Positions 27,053-38,925 of a stretch of DNA of 64,000 nt are shown piece after piece; within the stretch, counting starts at the first letter, position 1, and each line of letters opens with the position of its first letter. A program made the position numbers and the translations under genes. The stretch is taken from contig NZ_SOCA01000001.1 of the NCBI RefSeq assembly GCF_004364345.1, forward strand, positions 682,001 to 746,000, written 5' to 3'. A model generated the notes under the pieces. The model searched no databases and was not told where the DNA came from. It saw only the letters and a list, made by a program, of their open reading frames with translations. This stretch comes from Prosthecobacter fusiformis. Its GTDB lineage: Bacteria; Verrucomicrobiota; Verrucomicrobiia; Verrucomicrobiales; Verrucomicrobiaceae.

Positions 27053-27729
27053 GACTGCATTCTCAAGGCATATCCCAAGCCGCGCACGGTTTGAATCAAA
27101 GCAGGCGGATGATCACGGTCGATTTTTTCCCGCAGCCTCCGGACATAAACCTCCACCAGATTTGTCCCTGGATCAAAATCATATTCCCAGACGCTGCTGA
27201 TGATGTCCCTGCGGCTCACCACCCGCCCTTCTGCCCGCATCAGACATTCCAGCAAAAGACTTTCCCGTGACGAAAGTTCAATCCGCTTGCCCCCGCGTCG
27301 CACGTCACGGCAAGCCATGTCAAAAGTCAGGTCAGCCACCGTCAGTGTGGTAGGTTTGGACTGGGTATTCCTGCGCAAAAGAGAGCGCAGACGCGCCAGC
27401 AATTCAGAAATGGCATACGGCTTCGGCAAGTAATCATCCGCCCCCGCATCCAGTCCCTCAATCCTCTGCTCCACCTCCCCGCGCGCAGACAGCATGATGG
27501 CTGGAGTTTTATACCCTTCAGATCGCAGCGTCTTCACCAAATTCAGCCCGTCCAGCTTAGGCAGCATCACATCAAGCACCCACACATCATATCCCCCCTC
27601 CTGAGCCGCCTTCAACCCTGCGAGGCCGTCTTTCTCACACTGCACCTCGAAGCCCTCCATCTTCAGACTGCTGCTGAGCAGTGACGCAGTCTTGGGGTCA
27701 TCTTCGACAATCAGAATCCGCATATTCAT
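27049..27729 (-). CDS. OmpR/CusR-like response regulator
   Basis: A 226-residue OmpR-family transcription factor. The receiver domain (1-120) has the acidic pair in RILIVEDDPKT, the phosphorylated Asp in VWVLDVMLPKLDG, and the conserved Lys in LPKPY. The C-terminal winged helix (about 130-224) includes SSRESLLLECLMRAEGRVVSRR and TNLVEVYVRRLREKID. The partner kinase overlaps by 4 bases. Sequence style is closest to CusR/CopR metal regulators, and the downstream RND remnant agrees. An alternative start two codons downstream (27723) is equally likely. It is divergent from the sugar isomerase-like gene. Confidence 0.9.
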   Translation of the reverse strand: MNMRILIVEDDPKTASLLSSSLKMEGFEVQCEKDGLAGLKAAQEGGYDVWVLDVMLPKLDGLNLVKTLRSEGYKTPAIMLSARGEVEQRIEGLDAGADDYLPKPYAISELLARLRSLLRRNTQSKPTTLTVADLTFDMACRDVRRGGKRIELSSRESLLLECLMRAEGRVVSRRDIISSVWEYDFDPGTNLVEVYVRRLREKIDRDHPPALIQTVRGLGYALRMQS

Positions 27730-27951
27730 GCACTATCCGCAGAGACTCCCAGTCGCAACAAATGAAAGGACTGTCATTTATCCCCACTGCTACTTTTTAT
27801 TTCAACGCTTAGTGCTGACACAGAATCGGGCGCGTGAATGAAAAAACCTGTTCGCTTAAACCAGTCTTGTCGGCACAATGCGCAAACGCTTCCACCAGGG
27901 GTTTTCACGTCCCCGGCAAGAAGCGTCCACCATCCCCGTTCCAATCCATCC

Positions 27952-28809
27952 ATGAAGAAATTCCTTCTCCCCCTCTTACTCCTTGCCGTCGCAGGCTTCG
28001 CCGCGACGATTCCAGACACCGCCAAGGTTGGCCAGTTTTACGCTGGCTGCCAGGCTTACAGCTTCCGCATGTTCACCGTGATGGAAGCCATCGAAAAAAC
28101 CGCTGCCGCCGGTGGCAAAACAATCGAGTTTTATCCCAAGCAGAAGCTCTCCCCTGAACAGAAGGACGTCGTATTCAATCACGAATCCCCGCCTGAAGTC
28201 ATCGCTGCAGTCAAAGCCAAGCTGGCTGAGCAGGGCATCACCGCCGTCGGTTATGGCGTCATCAAAATCGGCACCGATGCTGCCGCAGACCGCAAGGTAT
28301 TCGAATTTTGCAAAACCATGGGCATCGGCATCGTCATCACGGAGCCTGACGTCTCCGGCCTCGACGGCATCGAATCCCTCGTGAAGGAATTTGATATCAA
28401 GATGGCCATCCATAACCATCCCAAGCGCCCCCTGGACCGCTCTTACCTTTTCTGGGATCCTAACTATGTGCTGGAACTGGTGAAAGACCGCGATCCTCGC
28501 ATGGGTGCCTGCGCCGACGTCGGCCACTGGGTGCGCAGCGGACTGAATCCTGTGGATTGCATCCGCATCCTCAAGGGCCGCATCTTCGACAGCCACATGA
28601 AGGACCTCACCGAATTTGGCAATCCAAAGGCCCATGACCTTCCCTTCGGCACTGGCAAGTCCGACATCCCAGCCATCCTGGCTGAATACCACGCCCAGGG
28701 TTATCCCGGCCCTCTCCATGTGGAATACGAGCACAACTGGGAAACCAGCCTGCCAGAGATCAAACAGAGCCTCGAGTTCATCAAGAACTGGAAGCCTGAG
28801 GCCAAGTAA
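27952..28809 (+). CDS. Secreted sugar isomerase/epimerase-like TIM barrel
   Basis: A 285-residue protein of the xylose isomerase-like TIM barrel family (AP endonuclease 2 superfamily), with a signal peptide (MKKFLLPLLLLAVAGFA), so acting outside the cytoplasm. Family blocks include FYAGCQAYSFRMF, GGKTIEFYPKQKLS, the Glu-bearing GIGIVITEPDVSG, the His-bearing KMAIHNHPKR, GACADVGHWVRSG and LHVEYEHNWET, which together give the metal-binding Glu, Asp, His and Glu ligands. The start is chosen by the signal peptide; the frame opens upstream at 27838. Homologues of this exported type occur next to Gfo/Idh/MocA and DUF1080 genes in this phylum. The substrate is unknown. Confidence 0.85.
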   Translation: MKKFLLPLLLLAVAGFAATIPDTAKVGQFYAGCQAYSFRMFTVMEAIEKTAAAGGKTIEFYPKQKLSPEQKDVVFNHESPPEVIAAVKAKLAEQGITAVGYGVIKIGTDAAADRKVFEFCKTMGIGIVITEPDVSGLDGIESLVKEFDIKMAIHNHPKRPLDRSYLFWDPNYVLELVKDRDPRMGACADVGHWVRSGLNPVDCIRILKGRIFDSHMKDLTEFGNPKAHDLPFGTGKSDIPAILAEYHAQGYPGPLHVEYEHNWETSLPEIKQSLEFIKNWKPEAK

Positions 28810-28828
28810 GAAAGCCTGAAAGTCACAC

Positions 28829-28869
28829 AAAAAAGCGGAAAGCGGGCTGCCCCTGCTTTCCGCTTTTTA
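28829..28869. terminator. Bidirectional terminator
   Basis: Arms AAGCGGAAAGC and GCTTTCCGCTT, flanked by an A run and a T run, lie between the convergent isomerase-like and L,D-transpeptidase genes. Confidence 0.9.
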
Positions 28870-28913
28870 GTTCCCAAGGAGTGAGGCCGTCACCCCTTGC
28901 CTTGTCCGCTTCC

Positions 28914-29777
28914 TTACGGCAGCCCCCACGGCCCGCGCAGGTACTGGTAGTCCGCCTTTGGCAGCAGCACATAATGCGGAGACGCCTGCGGATCCAGCCA
29001 GCGGATCATCCTTTCCAGATTCTCCACTGCCATCGTGCTACAGCCAGCACTGGGTTTCGTCGGTCCGCGCCGCACATGGAAGAAGATCGCGCTGCCATAC
29101 CCTGGAGCCACTGGCCGTTGATTATGCCGGATCTCCAGCATCCATTTATAGGCATCATCCCCCAGCCTCATGCGTTGCTTTTCAAACCAGGGCGGTATCC
29201 GCTTCGGGTCCACCCGCACATGCTGGTTATAATAAGGGTTGTTCGGGTCATCCACATACGCATCCCAGGGCCCTACCTGCACATACGGCCAGCGTGCACC
29301 GGAAGGCGGCCTGGCGGCATACCCAAATAAAGAACCCAGTTGAAACACTCCGGCTGGCGCACGCCAGTCCTTCTCCACCTTCATCGGGATACCATTGCGC
29401 GGCGGGGTAAAGACTCCCCTTCCCCAGGCCAGGCCTGACCGGCCCAACAGGATAGGGATAGGCTGGGAGAATACCGGCTGCCAGGGGCTGGTGGCAGAAG
29501 CCCGCTGATATGCCTGCATCGTCGCCGTATTCGAATTCCACCCTGCCGCCTGCGCCACAATGACTTGGCGCACGCTTTTACCGATCTGCGCCGCCGCTTT
29601 CCCTGGAAATAATCCTAATGTCAGCACCAGCAGCAAACTGATGAAAAATAAATTCCATCGGTTTACGACATACCTTGCCTGGGCAGTGTCATGACATTGT
29701 ATCCACGAAGAAGGAGTTTTTGCCAGAGTGGTCATTTTTTTGGATTGCCTGGAGAAGTTCAACCTGAATATACTCAT
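28914..29777 (-). CDS. L,D-transpeptidase (YkuD-like) family protein
   Basis: A predicted periplasmic enzyme that cross-links peptidoglycan or attaches proteins to it through an active-site cysteine. The signature GSAIFFHVRR followed by PSAGCSTMA places the catalytic His and Cys (Cys near residue 246) as in YkuD/ErfK-type enzymes. The chain is 287 residues; a membrane segment (about 45-62, FFISLLLVLTLGLFPG) ending in AAAQ acts as a signal anchor or signal peptide. An internal ATG at 29735 is another possible start. The upstream region, shared with the divergent lipoprotein gene, contains a 13-bp inverted repeat with a 47-base loop directly before the start codon. Confidence 0.8.
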   Translation of the reverse strand: MSIFRLNFSRQSKKMTTLAKTPSSWIQCHDTAQARYVVNRWNLFFISLLLVLTLGLFPGKAAAQIGKSVRQVIVAQAAGWNSNTATMQAYQRASATSPWQPVFSQPIPILLGRSGLAWGRGVFTPPRNGIPMKVEKDWRAPAGVFQLGSLFGYAARPPSGARWPYVQVGPWDAYVDDPNNPYYNQHVRVDPKRIPPWFEKQRMRLGDDAYKWMLEIRHNQRPVAPGYGSAIFFHVRRGPTKPSAGCSTMAVENLERMIRWLDPQASPHYVLLPKADYQYLRGPWGLP

Positions 29778-29781
29778 AAAT

Positions 29782-29854
29782 CAGCCCTGCCGGATAAATA
29801 ATTGGTTTCAGGTTTTGGGGGTTTTTTTCCTGAGCACCAAGTCCGGCAGGGCTG
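29782..29854. repeat. 13-bp inverted repeat with 47-nt loop
   Basis: CAGCCCTGCCGGA (29782-29794) and TCCGGCAGGGCTG (29842-29854) are perfect complements. The loop contains a secondary CAGG/CCTG pairing. On the minus strand the structure ends 4 bases before the L,D-transpeptidase start codon, so it could fold in the leader and affect translation. Confidence 0.65.
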
Positions 29855-29932
29855 TTTGTTTTTCGAAGGTGCATGAAGATGCGGATGCGGGATTGAAAGA
29901 ATGGTTTCCGCAGCTATTCATCACCCATAAAC

Positions 29933-30574
29933 ATGAAGAGCCTGCTTACATACCTCCCTCTGCTGGGTGCCCTTGCCCTGGCCTCCTGCAGCACTACGTC
30001 CCAGGTGAGTCTGGATTATACCTCTGGCCCTGGCCACGTAAAACCCGGTACGCCCGAATTTTCCACCCGCCTCTTCAATGACCAGCGCGGCTTAGGCCCC
30101 ATGGATCTCGGCACCGTCCGGACACAAATTGGCACGCCCGTGGAGTATGTGCAGACGCGGGTCCCCGTCAGTGAAGTCGTCACCAACGCTTTTGGTTATG
30201 GCTTGCAGGCCCGCGGCATGCTCAACCGCCCCCGCACGGCTCGGTATATCATTACAGGAGACATCATGGATCTATACTGCCAGATGCTCGTACGCCCCTA
30301 TGGGTATGCTCGCATCCGCGTGACCGTATTGGATGCGGCCAGCGGCCAGATCATCCATAGCAAGGTCTATACTGGGGAACGCGGCAGCAGCGTTTATGTC
30401 CCCGGCAGTGGCTCCCCAGTACCCCTCCTGCGGGACCTCGTCTCCGGAGCCCTCCAGGATGCCGTGGACCGTTCCTTGGATGATCCTGCCCTGCGCAACA
30501 AACTGGGCGCACCCGTCATGCGGGATCGCTTCCGGGAAGAGCCTACTGATTACGGCCCGACCATCACCATCTGA
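29933..30574 (+). CDS. Predicted lipoprotein, YajG-like
   Basis: A 213-residue exported protein with a lipobox, LALASC (Cys19), predicting lipid attachment and a membrane-anchored periplasmic location. The body, with YIITGDIMDLYCQML, YARIRVTVLDAASGQIIHSK and a helical LRDLVSGALQDAVDRSL end, resembles YajG-type lipoproteins of unknown function. It starts on the opposite strand to the L,D-transpeptidase and lies 26 bases before the dgt gene, so it may be cotranscribed with it. No enzymatic motif is visible. Confidence 0.65.
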   Translation: MKSLLTYLPLLGALALASCSTTSQVSLDYTSGPGHVKPGTPEFSTRLFNDQRGLGPMDLGTVRTQIGTPVEYVQTRVPVSEVVTNAFGYGLQARGMLNRPRTARYIITGDIMDLYCQMLVRPYGYARIRVTVLDAASGQIIHSKVYTGERGSSVYVPGSGSPVPLLRDLVSGALQDAVDRSLDDPALRNKLGAPVMRDRFREEPTDYGPTITI

Positions 30575-30600
30575 GTGGAGCCCCCTCCCACTCTCGCCCC

Positions 30601-31866
30601 ATGCCCGCCAACCGCTTTTACAACGCCTTTGATTCACAGAGGCTGAAACCTCGCGCTCTGCCTGATGGCGAATACCGGAGCGCCTTTCAGATTGACCGAG
30701 ACCGCATCATCCACAGCAGCGCCTTCCGCCGCTTGCAGAACAAAACGCAGGTCTTCCTTTCCGGCGAATACGACTTCTACCGCACCCGCCTCACTCACAG
30801 CATTGAGGTCGCACAAATCGGCCGTTCCATCTGTGCCTATCTGTCCCAGCAAAACAGTCTGCTGGCCGAAGACTTTTTTATCGATGCCGACCTTGTCGAA
30901 TGCGCCTGCCTTTCCCATGACCTCGGGCATCCGCCTTTCGGTCATACCGGAGAGCGCACCCTGCATCGCTTGATGCTACCGTATGGCGGATTCGAGGGCA
31001 ATGCCCAGACCCTGCGCATCCTCACACAGACTTTGTTCAACGAAGGCCGCGAAGGCATGGATCCCACCCGTGCCCTGCTGGACGGTGTGCTCAAGTATAA
31101 GACCCTCCACGCTGAGACCCCGACGGCAGCCAACCATTTCCTCTACAACGACCAGGAAAGCTGGCTGGACTTCACCCTCGGCGGCCAGGCCTTCCCAACG
31201 GAACTCACCCCTGGGAGAGTCCGTAACCAGTTCCGCAGCATCGAATGCCAGATCATGGACTGGGCGGATGACACCGCCTATTCGCTCAATGACATCGCCG
31301 ATGGCATCCATGCAGGGTTCATCAGCGTGACCAGCCTGGAACGCTGGGCAGCAACTCAATCCCTGGATGACACCGGTAAAACCCACATTGTGAAGCTCTG
31401 TGAGGCCATCCATGGCAACCGGGTGGAGCGCAAGCTCAACAGCAGCATCGGCCGCTACATCCGCGCAGTCACCCTGGTGCCAGACAGGAACTTTCTCAGC
31501 GAGATGACCCGTCGGCATCAGTTCCGCCTGGAGATCGCTCCAGAGGTCCTCGCCCAGGCAAAGCTGAACAAAAAAATTGCCTTCGAACTCGTTTTCAAAA
31601 GCCCTCAACTCCAGCAGTTGGATTACAAAGCAGACTTCATCCTGACCCGCCTCTTTGAGGTGCTTCAGCGCCGCTACATCGAAAAGAAAGAAGGACTGCA
31701 TCTTCTGCCCGCCTCACTGGAAACAGAAATTGAAAATGCCCCCGATGAAGTAGTCAGGGCCAGACTCGTTTGCGACTGGGTCGCCAGCATGACGGACAGC
31801 TTCGCCTTCCGCACCTACCGTCGTCTGTTTGATGCCGGCTTCGGCTCCATCACTGACTTCGTCTAA
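30601..31866 (+). CDS. dgt: Deoxyguanosinetriphosphate triphosphohydrolase
   Basis: Hydrolyses dGTP (and often other dNTPs) to the nucleoside and triphosphate, keeping dNTP pools in balance. The 421-residue protein has the HD-domain metal ligands His66 (RTRLTHSIEVAQIG), His106-Asp107 (CLSHDLGHPPFGHTG) and a distal Asp (MDWADDTAYSLNDI). The opening FQIDRDRIIHSSAFRRLQNKTQV is diagnostic of the family. It begins 26 bases after the lipoprotein gene and converges on the peptidoglycan hydrolase gene. It is of the shorter dGTPase-like type and not the 505-residue enterobacterial form, so substrate preference is not certain. Confidence 0.92.
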   Translation: MPANRFYNAFDSQRLKPRALPDGEYRSAFQIDRDRIIHSSAFRRLQNKTQVFLSGEYDFYRTRLTHSIEVAQIGRSICAYLSQQNSLLAEDFFIDADLVECACLSHDLGHPPFGHTGERTLHRLMLPYGGFEGNAQTLRILTQTLFNEGREGMDPTRALLDGVLKYKTLHAETPTAANHFLYNDQESWLDFTLGGQAFPTELTPGRVRNQFRSIECQIMDWADDTAYSLNDIADGIHAGFISVTSLERWAATQSLDDTGKTHIVKLCEAIHGNRVERKLNSSIGRYIRAVTLVPDRNFLSEMTRRHQFRLEIAPEVLAQAKLNKKIAFELVFKSPQLQQLDYKADFILTRLFEVLQRRYIEKKEGLHLLPASLETEIENAPDEVVRARLVCDWVASMTDSFAFRTYRRLFDAGFGSITDFV

Positions 31867-31899
31867 CGTAAAGTGCATCAAATCGCTTCACTCTCGTCA

Positions 31900-33366
31900 T
31901 CACTCAAGCCAGCCTTCAGTCGGCTTGAACAGGCCGCTTCCTTGATCAAAGACCGAGATTCCCAGATGCCCGTCCGCTTTCGCCTGGGCTAGCGCACGTT
32001 TCAGTGTCGCACAGCGGGAGGCATAGCTCTCACCACCGATCTTGCACAGGGCATCCAGCTTTTTCTGCACCGTGCTCCCCGCAGCCAGTGCCGCTTTCAC
32101 CTGAGTTTTTGTCCCCCTGCCCTGGTGATGGATGTCCGCAATGGCAGTGCAAATAAGGTCCGAGACACCATCCAGTCCATACCAATGGGCATACCGGTCC
32201 CGCAACTTGCCCATCGTAATATCAGCCGCCACCTTGACCTGGAGCGCATTGGCCTCTTCATCCATATTCGCCAGATGCACCATGCGAGCAGTCACAGAAA
32301 GCTCCAAATCATCCACCTTGGCCAGATCCGGATTCAGATAGCTCATAAAATCTTTCAGGTTCAGCTCATTGGGATGTCCAGGCCTTGGGTATGCTTTTTC
32401 CAGGCTGACACTGTGCGTGCCCACCAGCCGATGCAGCACCCCATCGATCACCTTCAGGTCTGGAAACAATCCCTGGAAGGCAGTATTCTCCGCAGCCAGC
32501 CTGCGGAAAAGCAGGATCAAATTATCCTTCGGCGTATGCGCTGCGAGTTGCAAAAAACCAAAGGTAAACGCCGCCCGATCATAACTGTTCAAGCGGTTAA
32601 AATACCCGCCGCTTTCCCCTGCTGCAATGACCCCCAATAGACCAGCCACCGTTTCATACCTGCCTGTGAAATCTGAAATTTTATATCGCGGGCCTTCGAG
32701 TTTGCTGGACGGCTGGTATAGCCCCTCATTGGACAAATAGGAAGTGCTGCGTGCCACATAGAATTCATTCACTCCAGGCAGAGTCGCATAGTAATCCTTC
32801 TTTCCACCTGAAACAGGCACAGGCCTGATCACCGGCTGCATACCCTGGTTCCCATTCACGCTTACTGAAGCTGGAACTGACACCGCATTTGCTAAATCAG
32901 GTATTGTGGCCCCTGAAGGGAACGTCCCGAAAAACAGCCCCTGCTTGCCCCCGTAGCTTCCCTGAAACCGCGCCAGAAAATCCTTGGCCCTTTGGGAGAT
33001 CACCAAGTCCGCCGTGTTGGAATAATGATACACCAATCCTTCGCTAAAAATGCCCACATGCTTCTTCGGCACATTGCGCATCGTGTGTTTATCCAAATCC
33101 ACATTCATCTTGTCGGTCACAAAGACGATGCACATTTCATTGGCGTTGTCCTTCCAGTTTCCAACCTGCGGACAAATGGAGAACAGTTCCTGCACCCGCA
33201 GGCAAGCCCCTGGATGACTACCGTTGTTGTGCATCTTGCAGGTATAGCCTGCATCCACTTCCAAAACGTGACACACAAAGTGCGCACAGTGATTATCACC
33301 CGAGTTTGTAAATCTGTTGCCACAGAAATCACCGATGGTTTTTCCTAATGCTTCACTCAGTTTCAT
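31900..33366 (-). CDS. Two-domain peptidoglycan hydrolase-like protein
   Basis: A 488-residue protein without a signal peptide. Residues about 1-150 look like an NlpC/P60-type amidase-peptidase: the Cys motif DNHCAHFVCHVLE (Cys27), then the His motif VPKKHVGIFSEGLVYHYS (His103, His114). A Ser/Pro-rich linker (about 155-190) leads to a C-terminal helical region (about 200-488) with a Glu in LGVIAAGESGGYFNRLNSYD and TFGFLQLAAH, resembling lysozyme/chitosanase-type glycosidases. Combined amidase and glycosidase activity fits a cell-wall-degrading effector or endolysin. It lies downstream, on the same strand, of the exporter and two-component genes; the ribosome binding site GGGGGAAG is unusually good. 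No immunity gene is seen. The function is inferred from weak motif resemblance. Confidence 0.55.
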   Translation of the reverse strand: MKLSEALGKTIGDFCGNRFTNSGDNHCAHFVCHVLEVDAGYTCKMHNNGSHPGACLRVQELFSICPQVGNWKDNANEMCIVFVTDKMNVDLDKHTMRNVPKKHVGIFSEGLVYHYSNTADLVISQRAKDFLARFQGSYGGKQGLFFGTFPSGATIPDLANAVSVPASVSVNGNQGMQPVIRPVPVSGGKKDYYATLPGVNEFYVARSTSYLSNEGLYQPSSKLEGPRYKISDFTGRYETVAGLLGVIAAGESGGYFNRLNSYDRAAFTFGFLQLAAHTPKDNLILLFRRLAAENTAFQGLFPDLKVIDGVLHRLVGTHSVSLEKAYPRPGHPNELNLKDFMSYLNPDLAKVDDLELSVTARMVHLANMDEEANALQVKVAADITMGKLRDRYAHWYGLDGVSDLICTAIADIHHQGRGTKTQVKAALAAGSTVQKKLDALCKIGGESYASRCATLKRALAQAKADGHLGISVFDQGSGLFKPTEGWLE

Positions 33367-33496
33367 AAACTTCCCCCAAGGTTAAATGCTAGCCCCTCAT
33401 CCCCACACCACGAAATTTACCACATCGCTAAATAATGACAAACATCATTTTTAGACTCAATATTTCCCCGCAAAAAAAAACCATCTCAGCTAGCCA

Positions 33497-34953
33497 CTAC
33501 TTCGCAGCAGGCATCCGTCGGTAAATGCGGCTACGGTTCACGTTGAGCAGACGGGCAGCTTCCGTGACATTGCCTCCCGTTTGCTCCAAAGCCCGTTGAA
33601 TCAAAGTATGTTCGGCAGCTTCGAGATCCATGGGCACACTGTCCATATTTCCCTTCACCCCCGTTTTGGCTGGTTGCACAGGAGTCGCAGCAGTCACTTC
33701 AAAAAGCTGGAGATGCTCACGCTTCACTGTCTTGCCTCCGCTCAGGATCAGCGCGCGTTCCATCGCATTTTTGAGCTCGCGGACATTGCCAGGAAAGGAA
33801 TGTTTCAGCAGCATGGCCTGGGCAGCTTCGTCCAGGGTGGGTGGAGTCATCCCCATTTCCGAGGCGAAGACCTTCAGGAAATGCCCCGCCAGCAGCAGCA
33901 TATCCTCACGCCGTTCCCGCAGCGGAGCCGTCTCCACCGTATAACGGGCCAGGCGGTAGTAGAGATCTTGGCGGAAGTCCCCGCTGCCAATTTTGGCAGC
34001 CAGATCAGCATTCGTCGCACTCAGCACCCTCACATCCACACGGTGTGATTTCGTGGACCCTACCGGGGTCACCTCTCCATCTTCCAGCACACGCAGCAGC
34101 TTCGCCTGCAGAGCCGCAGGCATGTCGCCGATCTCATCCAGAAACAGGGTGCCGCCATCCGCCAGTTCGAAGTAGCCTTTGCGGTCCGCCGTGGCCCCAG
34201 TGAAGGCCCCTTTGACATGACCGAAGAACAGCGACTCCAGCAGGTCTGCGGGCACCGCCACACAGTTCACCGGGATGAAGGCCGCCTCCGCACGCGGGCT
34301 ATGGTAATGCAGCGCCCGGGCCACCAGTTCCTTGCCCGTACCACTCTCGCCAGTGATCAGCACGCTGGTTTTGGAAAACTGACGCAGCCTTTCAATATCG
34401 GCCAGGATGCGCTTCATGTGAGGACTCCCACCCACGAAACCGTCCAGCCCCCAGCGCTGAGCCTCCCGGGAAGCCAGCGAGGTAAGCCGCTGCGTCGCCT
34501 TATCTCTGGAGTGCTCAGCCTCCACCCGCCGCGCCACCTCGGCCTCCAGCTCAGCATTGCGCTGTTGGAGTTCGCGGGTCAGTCCACTGATCTTCAGATG
34601 CGTAGCCACACGGGTCACCACTTCTTCCGCTTGAAAAGGCTTCACAATGTAATCCACCGCCCCCACACGGAACCCATTCAGGATGCTCGCCGTATCATTC
34701 CGGCTGGTGATGAAGATGACCGGTACCTCCCGTGTACTTTGTTCCGCCTTCAAAGTTTTGCAGACGTGAAAACCATCATGCCCAGGCATCATCACATCCA
34801 GCAGGATGAGATCCGGCTGCGCACGGGCAGCCAGCTTCAATGCATCCTTGCCGCTGGATACGGCCAATATTTCATACCCCTGTGGCTCCAGCACATGGCT
34901 CAGGAGGGTGAGGCTGGCCGCTGTATCGTCGGCAATAAGAATGCGGGGACGGT

Positions 34954-34957
<4 letters not shown>
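33497..34957 (-). CDS. NtrC-family sigma-54 response regulator
   Basis: A 486-residue activator of sigma-54 RNA polymerase. The receiver domain (1-120) has RILIADDTAASL, the phosphorylated Asp in DLILLDVMMPGHDG and Lys in VKPFQ. A coiled linker precedes the AAA+ domain (about 165-400) with Walker A GESGTGKELVARA, the sigma-54 contact loop GAFTGA and Walker B GGTLFLDEIGDM. The C-terminal Fis-type HTH is GGNVTEAARLLNVNRSRIYR. Its first codons overlap the end of the hybrid kinase gene by 4 bases, so the two form a pair. Its target promoter is not evident in this window. Confidence 0.93.
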
Positions 34958-37401
<2,444 letters not shown>

Positions 37402-37473
37402 GGTGGCGGGGAGATATCCGCCATTACCTCAAGCACTCATCATGCCAGCGCACCGCAGTGACCACCATTCAGC

Positions 37474-38925
37474 CTACCGCGCCAGGCTGGACGGAGCATC
37501 CGCAGCCATGGCGGCACGGTAGTTCGCCTGCGCACGGAAGTATTCCGCCTGAGCCTCCACCTCCAGCACCTTCGCATCAAACGTCGCCTGCTCACGGATT
37601 TGCAGGGCCAGCAAGTCCGTCGCCCCCTGTTTCAGTCGCTCGTTCTCTGCGGTTTCGAGCTGCTGGGACAGATCCACATTCTTGCGGGTCTGCTGCAAAG
37701 CATCGTAGGCCGCAATAATCGCACTGTGGCTGTCACGCACATCTGCAGAGATACGGTCACGGGCAAACTGCTTGTCATTCTTCAGCCGCTGGATCAGCGC
37801 CTCAGCCACCTCGATCCGCCCTTTCGCCTCACGGCGTTGTAAAGGCAGCTTAAACTCCACTTTGGCCTCGATCTCCGTGCGTTCCAGGTTACTTGGCAGT
37901 CTTCCCCCGGTTGCCTGCGCCGCTTCAATGCCGACATCGAGCTGGGGCATCATGTTGTTTTTGGCCAGCTTGCGGTCGATCTCATTTTTTTCGATGTTCA
38001 GCTCAATGCGGCGTATTTCAGGACGGAAAATGGCTGCCCTGGCGATGGCTGCCGTCACCTGGCTTTCATCCGGCCGTGGATGCGGAGGAAAAGCGCTCGG
38101 CACCCGCTCCCGTGGGCTGATGACTGGCTCCGCTAGCTCGCGGGACCGATGGAACAGGGACAGCTCAATGGCCGCCGCCTGAAAACGCCGCAGTGCCTGC
38201 ACCACGGCGATCTCCCGGCTGACGACAAGGCGCTGGTTATCAATCTGCACAATCGGTGCCGACGCACCGCGCTTCACCTGCTCAGCGATGGCTGAATCAC
38301 GGTCTTTCGCAATACGCAGCAGTTCCTCCGTCAAAGTCAGCCGCTGACCGGCAGCCACCCAGGTAAAATAGGAAATCGTGGCAGCACGGACGAAGTCCAG
38401 GTACTGCCTGAGAATCATCGGATCTGCCAGTTCCTGGTCGATTTGAGACTGCCACAATGCCGCACGACGACGGTCGATCGTACCATCACGCAGCAGCGGC
38501 AGCCGGAAGCCTACCACAGCCTCACCATCAGTGCTGGTGCGGTCCTTGTTGTAATTCGGCAAGAATCCACTGCTCAGCCGATAGCCACCGTACACATTGC
38601 CCCCCCAGAATGGCAGAGGCTGGTCCATCACGGCATAACCTGTCTGCCCATCATAATAACCGGCTGGCTGGAATGCCCCGCCCACATTCAGATTCAGGTC
38701 AAAGGCACCCAGCGCCTGCCGGGCGCGCCCATTGGCGATATCCTGCTCGATCAATGCCGCCAGATACGGCGGATACTGCGTCTGCACACTCGCCAGCACT
38801 TCCTCCAGCATCAGCGGCTTCACCGCTGTGGAGGCATGAGAAAAGCCCAGGCATGAAAACACGACACAGGCCGCAACAGCGCACCGGCGGCTAAATGAGA
38901 ACGAGGGTAAAGGGGCCGTCATCAT
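37474..38925 (-). CDS. TolC-family outer membrane channel
   Basis: A 483-residue outer-membrane factor that forms the exit duct of type I secretion or efflux systems. It has a signal peptide (VAACVVFSCLGFSHAS) and two repeats of long coiled helices with short beta segments, as expected: ARQALGAFDLNLNVGGAFQP (first barrel strand region), EIRRIELNIEKNEIDRKLAK and RIEVAEALIQRLKNDKQFAR (periplasmic helices). Its start overlaps the HlyD gene stop by 4 bases. It is the third gene of the export operon and is followed by the hybrid kinase gene. Confidence 0.88.
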   Translation of the reverse strand: MMTAPLPSFSFSRRCAVAACVVFSCLGFSHASTAVKPLMLEEVLASVQTQYPPYLAALIEQDIANGRARQALGAFDLNLNVGGAFQPAGYYDGQTGYAVMDQPLPFWGGNVYGGYRLSSGFLPNYNKDRTSTDGEAVVGFRLPLLRDGTIDRRRAALWQSQIDQELADPMILRQYLDFVRAATISYFTWVAAGQRLTLTEELLRIAKDRDSAIAEQVKRGASAPIVQIDNQRLVVSREIAVVQALRRFQAAAIELSLFHRSRELAEPVISPRERVPSAFPPHPRPDESQVTAAIARAAIFRPEIRRIELNIEKNEIDRKLAKNNMMPQLDVGIEAAQATGGRLPSNLERTEIEAKVEFKLPLQRREAKGRIEVAEALIQRLKNDKQFARDRISADVRDSHSAIIAAYDALQQTRKNVDLSQQLETAENERLKQGATDLLALQIREQATFDAKVLEVEAQAEYFRAQANYRAAMAADAPSSLAR

